A DNA stretch of 6,427 nucleotides. Origin: an uncultured Christensenella sp. GTDB lineage: Bacteria; Bacillota; Clostridia; Christensenellales; Borkfalkiaceae. Each line of letters begins with the position of its first letter. Within the stretch, counting starts at the first letter, position 1. Location of the stretch: contig CAJMEI010000070.1 in NCBI GenBank assembly GCA_905212395.1, positions 1 to 6,427 on the forward strand, given 5' to 3'. Made by a program: the position numbers and the translations under genes. The notes under the pieces are model-generated. The model had not been told where the DNA came from and did no database searches. It saw nothing but the letters and a program-made list of their open reading frames with translations. Positions 1 through 6,412 of this stretch are shown one piece after another.

Positions 1-73
1 AAATGTTTTGCTCGCCCGCCAAATATGCCTTTTATCAATATATAGCCTTATTTATTGCCTATTATCCTAAAAA
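1..73. other. Intergenic end of window, no terminator seen
   Basis: Downstream of the last stop codon there is no stem-loop followed by a T-run on the minus strand, so the transcript may continue beyond the window. The stretch contains a short GC-rich block (about 11-20) in an otherwise AT-rich background and three GCCT words (27-30, 46-49, 57-60) with irregular spacing. I assign no function. Confidence 0.5.
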
Positions 74-568
74 TTATTTATCGTCTACAACCGTTCCGCA
101 ATAAGAACAAACAGACTGCTGATTTTCGTTTACAACAACGTTGGCTCCGCAATTAGGACACTTAATAGTAACTTTGTTGCCTTCTAGTTTTCTATTTTGA
201 TTTAACGTTATTTTTTGTCCGTCAAACAAATAACCTTTCATATAACCCTTTTCAAACATTGCCTTTACGTCTAAAATCATTTGATTTTCGGGAGTGGAAA
301 GAGTTTGCGATAGCTGTTGTACGGTTACGATATTTTCTTCTTTTACGGCTTGCGTTATTCTTAAATATTTTTTTCTACCGCCGTAAATTATCCACGCGAT
401 AGGCATAAAATAAAAGTTTAAACCCGTACAAATTATTCCGAGAATCATTATAGGCGTTATATGCTTAATTGCGCCGAAAATTATCATAGGAATACCGCCG
501 ACGAACAACACCGACCCGACAAAAGCTATAATAAACCATATAAAAGCCGATTTATTTAAATTACTCAT
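74..568 (-). CDS. Membrane protein with winged-helix-like segment and C-terminal zinc ribbon
   Basis: This is a 164-residue protein of unknown function. Two hydrophobic segments (about 9-33 and 38-62) form a hairpin anchor, followed by the basic GGRKKYLR that should sit in the cytoplasm. Residues about 67-125 look like a small winged-helix fold (IVTVQQLSQTLSTPENQMILDVKAMFEKGYMKGYLFD), of the kind seen in PCI-like modules of Firmicutes membrane proteins. The C-terminus is a zinc ribbon with CPNCG at 137-141 and CSYCG at 154-158, all four metal ligands present. Such proteins probably sense or scaffold at the membrane; no enzymatic motif is seen. The start overlaps the PAP2 gene by ATGAGTAA and its own ribosome site is weak (GGA seven bases upstream), so translation likely depends on coupling. 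It is the last gene visible in the operon. Confidence 0.88.
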   Translation of the reverse strand: MSNLNKSAFIWFIIAFVGSVLFVGGIPMIIFGAIKHITPIMILGIICTGLNFYFMPIAWIIYGGRKKYLRITQAVKEENIVTVQQLSQTLSTPENQMILDVKAMFEKGYMKGYLFDGQKITLNQNRKLEGNKVTIKCPNCGANVVVNENQQSVCSYCGTVVDDK

Positions 569-1511
569 ATATTTTTCCGTTTTCTTTTTTCTTTTCGTAA
601 ATTTTTTTGAATTTTTTAATCGATAAATAATTTATTAAAATAGCTAATCCGCTACCTGCCAAAACGTCCGTTAAATAATGCGCGCCCGCAACTATTCTTG
701 AAATTGCTATTATTATTAAATAAACGACCGGAATGAAAAAACAAAAATACTTAGCCTTTTCACTTATATCCATAAATTTAGATACAAAGCCAATAATTAA
801 AAGCGACGCCACAAAAGAACTATGCCCCGACGGGAAAGATTTGTAAGCATCTTCGCTAACGCCCATATCTTCCGTAACTTTTTTATGAAATAACGGTTTA
901 TACCAAGCCCTATATTGCGAATAGTCGTCCATACATTTTAACGCTCTAAATCTAAGTCTAGACCAAAACGTTTTTACAACTTGTGTAAATATAACAGTTA
1001 GCGCGACTGCCACAATTACCGCCCAACAAAAATAATAAAGTTTTTTTATTGTTTCTTTTGAAATTTTAGTTAAAATCAAAAATTCCATCCCGACACACAA
1101 TAAAGCGAATAAGCAGTAACAAATAATCGGCAAAACTTTTTCGCATTCGTCTTGAAAATCGTAAATTTCTCCAAGCGTACCGACCATTCTATACGCGCCT
1201 ATCATTCCCACGCAAAATATTATTACAGCCGTAACGAATAAATATACTTTTTTTATTACGTCTTTTTCTTTTTGCGCCAAATTATACCCGCAAACGCCCA
1301 CGCTGAAAATAACTAATAAATATACGGGCAATTCGCTAAAAGCTTCTAAAATATTGACGAAATTATTCTTTGTATAGTATTCCCCTACGTTTACGTCGGC
1401 CAACTTTTTACTAATACTTAAATCGAAAAAAGTTCCTACGATAAATAATAACGCCATAATTATTAAAAGCCCTATAGCGAAATATTTAATAACTTTGTTT
1501 TCTTGTTTCAT
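561..1511 (-). CDS. PAP2-family membrane phosphatase
   Basis: This 316-residue integral membrane protein has hydrophobic segments at about 8-29, 60-78, 89-112, 127-149, 158-179, 232-246, 256-273 and 282-298. The PAP2 phosphatase motifs are present: K180-x6-R187 followed by F188 (the usual residue is proline), PSGH at 227-230, and SR(271-272)-x5-H278-x3-D282. The two catalytic histidines, H230 and H278, and D282 are all in place, so it should be active. In this family the active site faces the outer membrane surface and removes phosphate from lipid phosphates, such as phosphatidic acid, phosphatidylglycerophosphate or undecaprenyl pyrophosphate; which one cannot be told here. It is longer than BcrC-type enzymes (about 200 residues) owing to extra N-terminal segments. 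The start has AAGGAG seven bases upstream and overlaps the ATPase stop by one base; the end overlaps the next gene by 8 nt. Confidence 0.93.
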   Translation of the reverse strand: MKQENKVIKYFAIGLLIIMALLFIVGTFFDLSISKKLADVNVGEYYTKNNFVNILEAFSELPVYLLVIFSVGVCGYNLAQKEKDVIKKVYLFVTAVIIFCVGMIGAYRMVGTLGEIYDFQDECEKVLPIICYCLFALLCVGMEFLILTKISKETIKKLYYFCWAVIVAVALTVIFTQVVKTFWSRLRFRALKCMDDYSQYRAWYKPLFHKKVTEDMGVSEDAYKSFPSGHSSFVASLLIIGFVSKFMDISEKAKYFCFFIPVVYLIIIAISRIVAGAHYLTDVLAGSGLAILINYLSIKKFKKIYEKKKENGKIYE

Positions 1512-3091
1512 TACAAATCTCCTTTTATCGCCCTTATTTTTTTAGTGTCTATAAGTACATAGAAATTTTTTCTTTTAAGTAGATTTAATTCAACGGGAAT
1601 TTTAAAGGAAAAATAGTCGTTAAAGTAAGGACAAATACAGTATGCGATTTTTTCGTTTCCCAAAAAATCTTCGCCTATACATTCCGATATAAACAAGCAG
1701 TTTCTTCCCTTTTTACTTACTGTTTTAATGCAACAATCCAAATCGAATTTTACGTCGTAAAACCCGCCCTTTAAGTCTGAATCGAATTTGTTTTTGCCAA
1801 TATAAAGAGTTCCACCGCCTACTCTTCCGTCCGAGCAGTTGCTTTTTACGGGAAATTTTACTAAAACTTTGTTACCTTTTTTGTCGGTTAAGTTTATATC
1901 TTCTACGCCGTAATATAACTCTCCTTCGAGTGAGAAAGGTAAAAAGAATAAATTATTCCCGTCGGAATATAAATATTTCCCGTTTTCTTCCAAAATTTTT
2001 TCGCACTTTATTTTTAAATCGTCAAATAAATTGTGTTTTCGTAATTTATTTACCGATAAACTTAAATATATTTCTCCATCGTCGCAAATTAGTCGCGAAA
2101 ATTGTTCATCGGTTAAAACTACGGTTTGTTCGTTATATATAATTTTATTATCTTTTTTATACGCTTTAAGCGTAATTTCCTTTTTTACGCCGAACAAAAT
2201 TTTTCCGTTTTGCGAAAAGAAATAATCGTTATTTCCATTTAAAACGTCGGAAACGCAAGTTACCCGCTCAAAAGTTTGCCCTTTATAAGCAGTTTTATAA
2301 ATTTCGGGCAAGTTTTTATCGCAGTTGCTTCCGCAAAATTTTCCGTTTTCAACGTAACCGTCTTGACATTCTATATCGCTTCCGCAAAGCATATACAACG
2401 TATCTTTTACTTGCGGAAATCTTAATAGTTCGTCAAGCGTTCCGTAGTCTTCTATACGCCCGTCTATCATTATGGCTATTTTGTCGGCTAAAAATCTTGC
2501 TTCGTGGCTGTTATGCGTAACGTACACGAAAGTGGTGTCTTTCATTAGTTTTTTCGTTTCTTTAATAAGCCTTAAATACTCTTCCCTTGCTTGTTCGTCT
2601 ACGTTCGATAAAGGCTCGTCAAATAAAAGCAATTTCGGTTTTCTGACTAAAGCTTTTGCAAGACAAACTCTTTGTTGCTGTCCACCGCTTAAAAACTTTG
2701 GTTTTACGTTTTTGTAGTCGCTTAAACCGAAAAATTCAAGCACGGGCAAAACTTTTTTATTTATTTGCTCTGTGGGAACGTTTTTCGACTTCATATAAAA
2801 CGCTACGTTATCGTATACGGTATAATTGGGGTATAATGCGTAATTTTGAAAAATCATAGCGCAGTCCCTTTCCTGTGGCGGAATATTGTTTGCAGGTATT
2901 CCGTCTAAAGACAATTCCCCGCTATCTATTGTCAATACTCCCGAAAGAACTTTTAACAGCGTTGATTTCCCGCACCCTGATTCTCCCATTACGACTACGA
3001 ATTCACCGCTTTTTATTTCTAGCGAAAAATCGCTTAGAGCTTGCACGGAATGGGGAAATATTTTAGTTATACTTTTACAAGATACGTTCAT
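1511..3091 (-). CDS. MalK/UgpC-type ABC transporter ATPase with extended C-terminal region
   Basis: This is a 526-residue cytoplasmic ATPase expected to power a membrane transporter, most like the sugar importer ATPases. Residues 1-235 hold a complete nucleotide-binding domain: Walker A GESGCGKST (36-44), Q-loop FQNYALYPNYTVYDNV with Q82, signature LSGGQQQR (134-141), Walker B LLLFDEP (154-160), D-loop SNVD and H193 in VTHNSHEA. The family usually has about 370 residues, ending in a TOBE-type OB-fold regulatory domain; here the C-terminal part is about 290 residues. It carries two GV-x-x-E-like segments (LFGVKKEITL 299-308 and LYYGVEDINL 392-401) resembling the GIRPE motif of MalK, and ends with a strand pattern near 469-522 like the MalK C-terminus. 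This suggests two TOBE-like units. Fourteen cysteines occur after residue 235. Its stop overlaps the PAP2 start by one base (TAATG). No permease gene is visible in the window; substrate unknown. Confidence 0.93.
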   Translation of the reverse strand: MNVSCKSITKIFPHSVQALSDFSLEIKSGEFVVVMGESGCGKSTLLKVLSGVLTIDSGELSLDGIPANNIPPQERDCAMIFQNYALYPNYTVYDNVAFYMKSKNVPTEQINKKVLPVLEFFGLSDYKNVKPKFLSGGQQQRVCLAKALVRKPKLLLFDEPLSNVDEQAREEYLRLIKETKKLMKDTTFVYVTHNSHEARFLADKIAIMIDGRIEDYGTLDELLRFPQVKDTLYMLCGSDIECQDGYVENGKFCGSNCDKNLPEIYKTAYKGQTFERVTCVSDVLNGNNDYFFSQNGKILFGVKKEITLKAYKKDNKIIYNEQTVVLTDEQFSRLICDDGEIYLSLSVNKLRKHNLFDDLKIKCEKILEENGKYLYSDGNNLFFLPFSLEGELYYGVEDINLTDKKGNKVLVKFPVKSNCSDGRVGGGTLYIGKNKFDSDLKGGFYDVKFDLDCCIKTVSKKGRNCLFISECIGEDFLGNEKIAYCICPYFNDYFSFKIPVELNLLKRKNFYVLIDTKKIRAIKGDL

Positions 3092-3092
3092 A

Positions 3093-4163
3093 CTAAATGT
3101 CCCCTTTTTCACCCGAGTTATCATCGGATTTTATGTTTTCGCTTGAACTACTTTGTGTTTCGCCGTTTTCGACTTTTGTAGTTTCGCTAATTTCGTTTAT
3201 TTCCTCTTTTTTACTTTCTTTACTAGAAACGCATTCATCTTCGTTTTCCGCAAGCAACTTAGCAAGATTTTTAATTTCCTCTTCCGTATGCGTTTGCGGT
3301 TTTTCTTCCTCAAAATCGTACATTCCCTTTCTTACAAATTCGGGATATTCTTTTTCGTTTATAAATTTATCGAAAGTTGCGTTTGTAAATAAAAAACATA
3401 CTAGTATTAAATATGATAATCCGCCGAATAAAAGAATAGTTATACCTATAAAATAAAAAGTGGTAATAGGTATTAAAAAAAATATCGCAACGGGCAAAAC
3501 GCCTACTATTAGCATTAAAATATTAAAAAATAATTTTTTAAAGGTTAACAATATCGCAAGTTTGAAAGAAGATAAAAAACTCATATTGTAAAGCGAACAA
3601 ATTGCGAAATGATATATTTCCACCATTAACGCAATTACGGCTACGACCGCAATAGTAAACACTATGTAGAGATTTAAAAATCCCGAACCCGAAGAATAAT
3701 AGTTTACCAACACTTCTGCTATCAAAACGAATACGCTTATTACTGCGGAAATACCCATAAACTGTTTAGAGCTGTTGGAAACACCTTTAAAAAAATCTTT
3801 TTTGAACGAAAAAGGCTCGTCCCAACAAATCTTTCTTATAATATACACAGCCCCCGATAAACCTACGGAAGCTAAAAGCATAGTCGGAAGTCTTATTATA
3901 AAACAACTTATGGCAATGGAATTTTGCTTTGTTACGCTTGCCCCCGAGTGAGAAGAACTGTAAATAAAATACGTTATTTCAAACAAAATAAACGGTAAAG
4001 CAAAAAGTACGGCAAGTAAATTTACGTTAAACAGCGTCAACCACCTTTGTTTATATGCAAATTTAAATACTTGTCTTCTGTTAGTAGGTAGATCAGACCG
4101 ATTAAAATCTTTATCTTTCTTTTTACCCATAACAAGTTTATTCATCAAACCTTTCCAGGACAT
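3093..4163 (-). CDS. DUF624/YesL-like six-segment membrane protein with acidic tail
   Basis: This 356-residue protein begins with a basic cytoplasmic stretch (about 8-41). Hydrophobic segments follow at about 42-67, 84-109, 135-155, 163-184, 212-234 and 238-260. The pattern FNVNLLAVLFALPFIL, followed by GLSGAVYIIRK, a DEPFSFKKDFFKG loop and SSKQF, matches what I know of DUF624/YesL-like proteins, which in Firmicutes are commonly encoded beside carbohydrate ABC transporters and whose molecular role is not established. Residues about 284-356 are hydrophilic and rich in Glu, Ser and Lys, probably a disordered cytoplasmic tail and unusual for the family. The start is set by TAAGGAG, where the upstream stop codon is part of the ribosome site, five bases before ATG. 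The stop lies one base from the ABC ATPase start. It could be a transporter helper or regulator. Whether it serves as the ATPase's membrane partner is open. Confidence 0.82.
   Translation of the reverse strand: MSWKGLMNKLVMGKKKDKDFNRSDLPTNRRQVFKFAYKQRWLTLFNVNLLAVLFALPFILFEITYFIYSSSHSGASVTKQNSIAISCFIIRLPTMLLASVGLSGAVYIIRKICWDEPFSFKKDFFKGVSNSSKQFMGISAVISVFVLIAEVLVNYYSSGSGFLNLYIVFTIAVVAVIALMVEIYHFAICSLYNMSFLSSFKLAILLTFKKLFFNILMLIVGVLPVAIFFLIPITTFYFIGITILLFGGLSYLILVCFLFTNATFDKFINEKEYPEFVRKGMYDFEEEKPQTHTEEEIKNLAKLLAENEDECVSSKESKKEEINEISETTKVENGETQSSSSENIKSDDNSGEKGDI
3101..3106 (-). promoter_or_regulatory. Ribosome binding site that decides the ATPase start
   Basis: AAGGGG lies nine bases upstream of the ATG at 3091, inside the last codons of the DUF624-like gene. 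The alternative upstream ATG at 3124 would add MITRVKKGTFS, which has no counterpart in MalK-type proteins, and would extend the overlap to 32 nt. From 3091 the protein begins MNVSCKSITKIF, close to the usual first strand of this ATPase family. Confidence 0.75.
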
Positions 4164-4172
4164 TTTTTCTCC

Positions 4173-4733
4173 TTATTCAAACCTAAAATCTTTTACGAAA
4201 TCTATTATTTGATTTAAACTATTTTGCGGAATCGTCGCGACGGAAGAAACCGCAAAAACGTAATCTTCGCTTAAAGTTATTCCGTAAATTAAATCGTTAT
4301 ATTTATAGCCCTTTGCGTTTAAATACTCTTCGCCTAAATAATCGGTTAATCCGAGAGTCGCAAAATCTAAATATTTAGAACTATAATCGTCTATCATATC
4401 TTTTCTGACAATATAAAAATCTACAACCGAACTCCATAAATTAAAAGTTAATCTATCGTCTTTATTATTAACGTCGCTCACGAATACGTCAACGTCTTTA
4501 AACCCGTATTTTTTATAATCGGATTTAAAACTGCCGTATAACTTTTCTATTTCCGTTTCATCTGTATAAGACTCCGTTACCCAAATTACCAAATGTTCGT
4601 TATCGGTAGCTTTATCGCTGTTTATTCCTATTAAACTCCAAACTATTACTATAACTAAAATAACTATAAAATATAAGAATTTTCTTTCTTTAACGTAATT
4701 AAACGCTTGTTTTATTTTAACAGATTTACTCAT
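4173..4733 (-). CDS. Membrane-anchored protein resembling a shortened solute-binding protein
   Basis: A lysine/arginine-rich start (residues 3-18) leads into one hydrophobic segment (about 20-37), with no lipobox cysteine, so this is a signal-anchor protein with residues 38-186 outside the cell. The outer part resembles family 1 extracellular sugar-binding proteins: an opening strand LVIWVTES where those proteins start their first lobe, a helix ending in FKSDYKKYG, a second strand VDVFVSDV, VDFYIVRKDMIDDY where they read 'aDiyiv', then GLTDYLGEEYL and YNDLIYGI before a helix NSLNQIIDFVKDF. A true binding protein is about 400 residues; here the second lobe is missing, while the ORF itself is intact with a clear ribosome site (AAGGAG, seven bases before the start). 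It may be a sensor or accessory subunit rather than a normal ligand receptor, or an old remnant. It overlaps the upstream gene by ATGAGTAA and is 9 nt from the DUF624-like gene. Confidence 0.8.
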   Translation of the reverse strand: MSKSVKIKQAFNYVKERKFLYFIVILVIVIVWSLIGINSDKATDNEHLVIWVTESYTDETEIEKLYGSFKSDYKKYGFKDVDVFVSDVNNKDDRLTFNLWSSVVDFYIVRKDMIDDYSSKYLDFATLGLTDYLGEEYLNAKGYKYNDLIYGITLSEDYVFAVSSVATIPQNSLNQIIDFVKDFRFE

Positions 4734-5208
4734 TTTCGTACTCCTTATAATCTATTAAAATATTGCCCGATTTCTCTATCAAATATTTTACTCCGCTAAC
4801 GTAAGTAAACGGAAAATCTCTATCGATTAAAAGCTTATTTTCGCTTTCTTCTTTATAGCTATAAATTTCTATTTCTAAAAAGTCTTTGCCGTTACTTACT
4901 ATAAACGTGGGTTCGCCTTTAAATTCTATAACGTCTTTTTGTCTTTCGCCGTAAAGTACGTCCGAGTAGAACTCTATATCAAACTTTAACTTTTTATGAA
5001 CGAAATGATTTCTTAAATTTAAAAAAACAAATAAAAAGAAGCTAATTATTGCGCCTAAAACGCTTAAATAAGGCATTTTGTATTTAAATATTACAAAAAT
5101 AAGAAAAACTATTATAATTAAAGTAGCCAAACTAACAAAAAACGTTATTTGCTTTTGTCGTTTTTTGTCAGATTTTAATTTTTCGTATTTATTTGAAGAA
5201 TATATCAT
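4726..5208 (-). CDS. Unrecognised small protein with two membrane segments
   Basis: I do not recognise this 160-residue protein. A basic N-terminus (K/R-rich, about 8-19) precedes two hydrophobic segments at about 21-42 and 47-65, separated by the short turn KYKMP. By the positive-inside rule both ends would be cytoplasmic, so it is a hairpin anchor. Residues 70-160 form a soluble, probably beta-rich domain with alternating hydrophobic and charged stretches (DVIEFKGEPTFIV, FLEIEIYSY, NILIDYKEY) and no cysteines or catalytic-looking motif. The architecture recalls small membrane proteins with a PH-like or YcxB-like cytoplasmic domain, but that is only a resemblance. The start has AAGGGG five bases upstream. 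Its last codons overlap the next gene by 8 nt, so the two are translationally coupled and probably work together. Confidence 0.85.
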   Translation of the reverse strand: MIYSSNKYEKLKSDKKRQKQITFFVSLATLIIIVFLIFVIFKYKMPYLSVLGAIISFFLFVFLNLRNHFVHKKLKFDIEFYSDVLYGERQKDVIEFKGEPTFIVSNGKDFLEIEIYSYKEESENKLLIDRDFPFTYVSGVKYLIEKSGNILIDYKEYENE

Positions 5209-5219
5209 TTTTCCCCTTT

Positions 5220-5240
5220 TTCTTTTTTTTAAAAAAAGAA
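5220..5240. repeat. Perfect A/T palindrome in the 50-nt gap
   Basis: TTC followed by eight T, then seven A and GAA, forms arms of 10 bp around one central base, between the SGNH gene and the next gene. In RNA it could form only a weak A-U hairpin once a loop is opened. A second tiny inverted repeat (AAGT-AAA-ACTT on the minus strand, about 5238-5248) sits just before it. Together they could be a poor or partly read-through terminator, or merely AT-rich spacer. The next gene's ribosome site AAGGGG follows directly. Confidence 0.35.
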
Positions 5241-5258
5241 GTTTTACTTTTAAATAGA

Positions 5259-6353
5259 TTATTTAACGTTTTGCAATATGAATTTAGCCCATATATCGTA
5301 ACCTTTTCTGTTTAAATGCAACCTATCTGCTATACAGTATTCGTCCATATTTTCAAAAGCTTTTCCGTTTTTATCTAAAAACAATTCTCCCGTAGATAAG
5401 TATTTAACGTTTTCGTTTTTTAAAGCTATTTTTTTGAATCTTTCGTTAAGTTCTTTCTCTTTTTCCCAATAACCGATAAAAGGAGTACAATGCGTTAAGG
5501 AACATAAAAATATAATGGATTTTTTATTATATTCAAGTATAGTGTTTATTACCCTTAAACACTCTTTTTCAACATAATCTACGTTCTGATTGCTATGAAG
5601 GTCGTTAAATCCTAAATTTATTACGAATTTGTCTGATTTGAATTTTAAAACCAGACTTTTTAGATAGTCGTCCGTCCAATCGCAAAATCTTGTCCCACCA
5701 ATTCCCACGTTTACGGCAGATAAATCACCTTTGTCCTGTTCAAATTCCGTTCCATATAAAGAAGGGTCGACGTTATTATGTTTACCCCATAAATCAAACC
5801 AACTGTCCCCGAAAAAAACGTACTCGTATTTTGGAAAGTTATGCAAAGAATACTGATTGATATACTCTTTAAACCTATGGGCAAAAGTACTAGTTAGCTC
5901 TATTTCCATATCGATTGAAAATCCGGGTAAAAGTTTACTTTCGTCAAAATCTCCTATCCAATCTTCATAGTTGTTTAACCCTTTAAAGAATTTGTGAGAA
6001 ATTGCAAACGGCGTTCCGTCTTTATGGGTAAAATAAAAGATACCGTTTCCAAAAAACCAATCCCCCTTACTGTGGTCAAAATCTCCCTCGTACAAAATAG
6101 TATTGCTATTTTCCGGTCCGCCAAAAGTTGTCCCCTCAAAAAAAGTGGATTGAGCAAAATATTGTTTGCCGTGTCCTTGTTTATAGAAAATGCTTCCGTT
6201 ATATTCCATTTCGCCTATATAAACAGAACCTTCTGCATATTTTTCTTCGCCTATCCCTTTACTTGGAAGTCCTTGTTTCCATTCTCCGTTAAAAGGTTTA
6301 AACCAACGCATTCCGACTTTATTTAAGTCTTGTGTAAAAATTACTTTTGACAT
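5259..6353 (-). CDS. MORN-like repeat / SGNH-type (GDSL) hydrolase
   Basis: This 364-residue protein has no signal peptide or membrane segment, so it probably acts in the cytoplasm. The C-terminal half (about 175-364) shows the SGNH hydrolase blocks: GDSWFD with nucleophile S184, NVGIGG with the oxyanion glycine near 219-220, NLGFND with N250, and DRLH supplying D343 and H346. All four catalytic positions are intact, so an esterase, acylhydrolase or deacetylase activity is likely; the substrate cannot be read from sequence. The N-terminal part (about 42-118) is rich in Y-x-G-E/D and G-x-G patterns (YIGE, GHGK, YEGDF, GNGIFYF, DG), resembling two or three degenerate MORN repeats, which in other proteins bind lipids or proteins. 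The start has AAGGGG four bases upstream and follows a strong promoter. It is the first gene of the series, 50 nt before the next. Hydrolase fold is secure; the MORN assignment is moderate. Confidence 0.88.
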   Translation of the reverse strand: MSKVIFTQDLNKVGMRWFKPFNGEWKQGLPSKGIGEEKYAEGSVYIGEMEYNGSIFYKQGHGKQYFAQSTFFEGTTFGGPENSNTILYEGDFDHSKGDWFFGNGIFYFTHKDGTPFAISHKFFKGLNNYEDWIGDFDESKLLPGFSIDMEIELTSTFAHRFKEYINQYSLHNFPKYEYVFFGDSWFDLWGKHNNVDPSLYGTEFEQDKGDLSAVNVGIGGTRFCDWTDDYLKSLVLKFKSDKFVINLGFNDLHSNQNVDYVEKECLRVINTILEYNKKSIIFLCSLTHCTPFIGYWEKEKELNERFKKIALKNENVKYLSTGELFLDKNGKAFENMDEYCIADRLHLNRKGYDIWAKFILQNVK

Positions 6354-6383
6354 ATTTCCCCTTTATAAATAAATGATAGTATA

Positions 6384-6412
6384 ATTATAGCATTTTTTAA
6401 TTAAAAATTCAA
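6384..6412 (-). promoter_or_regulatory. Sigma-A type promoter of the SGNH gene/operon
   Basis: On the minus strand a perfect -10 box TATAAT (6389-6384) is preceded by TGC, which forms an extended -10 element. A -35-like TTGAAT (6412-6407, four of six consensus bases) lies exactly 17 nt upstream. Transcription would start near 6377, giving a leader of about 24 nt that ends in the ribosome site AAGGGG next to the start codon at 6353. The leader is too short for a riboswitch, and I see no obvious operator palindrome. It is the only convincing promoter seen on the coding strand and may drive the whole seven-gene series. Confidence 0.75.

Noticed and set aside
1..60. GCCT words at 27, 46 and 57 as a possible direct repeat or CRISPR-like array
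   Set aside because: The words are only four bases long, unevenly spaced and with unlike flanks; this is not more than chance allows.
3092..3124. Upstream ATG at 3124 as start of the ABC ATPase
   Set aside because: It adds 11 residues not typical of the family, while the ATG at 3091 has a well-placed AAGGGG site and gives the expected N-terminus.
3097..3456. Plus-strand open frame of 119 codons, serine- and phenylalanine-rich
   Set aside because: It lies antisense to the Glu/Lys-rich tail of the DUF624-like gene; its Ser/Phe bias is what GAA/AAA-type codons give when read in reverse. I see no ribosome site or known motif.
5994..6326. Plus-strand open frame of 110 codons
   Set aside because: It is fully antisense to the SGNH hydrolase, has no recognisable domain or ribosome site, and the minus-strand gene is supported by intact catalytic motifs and a promoter.
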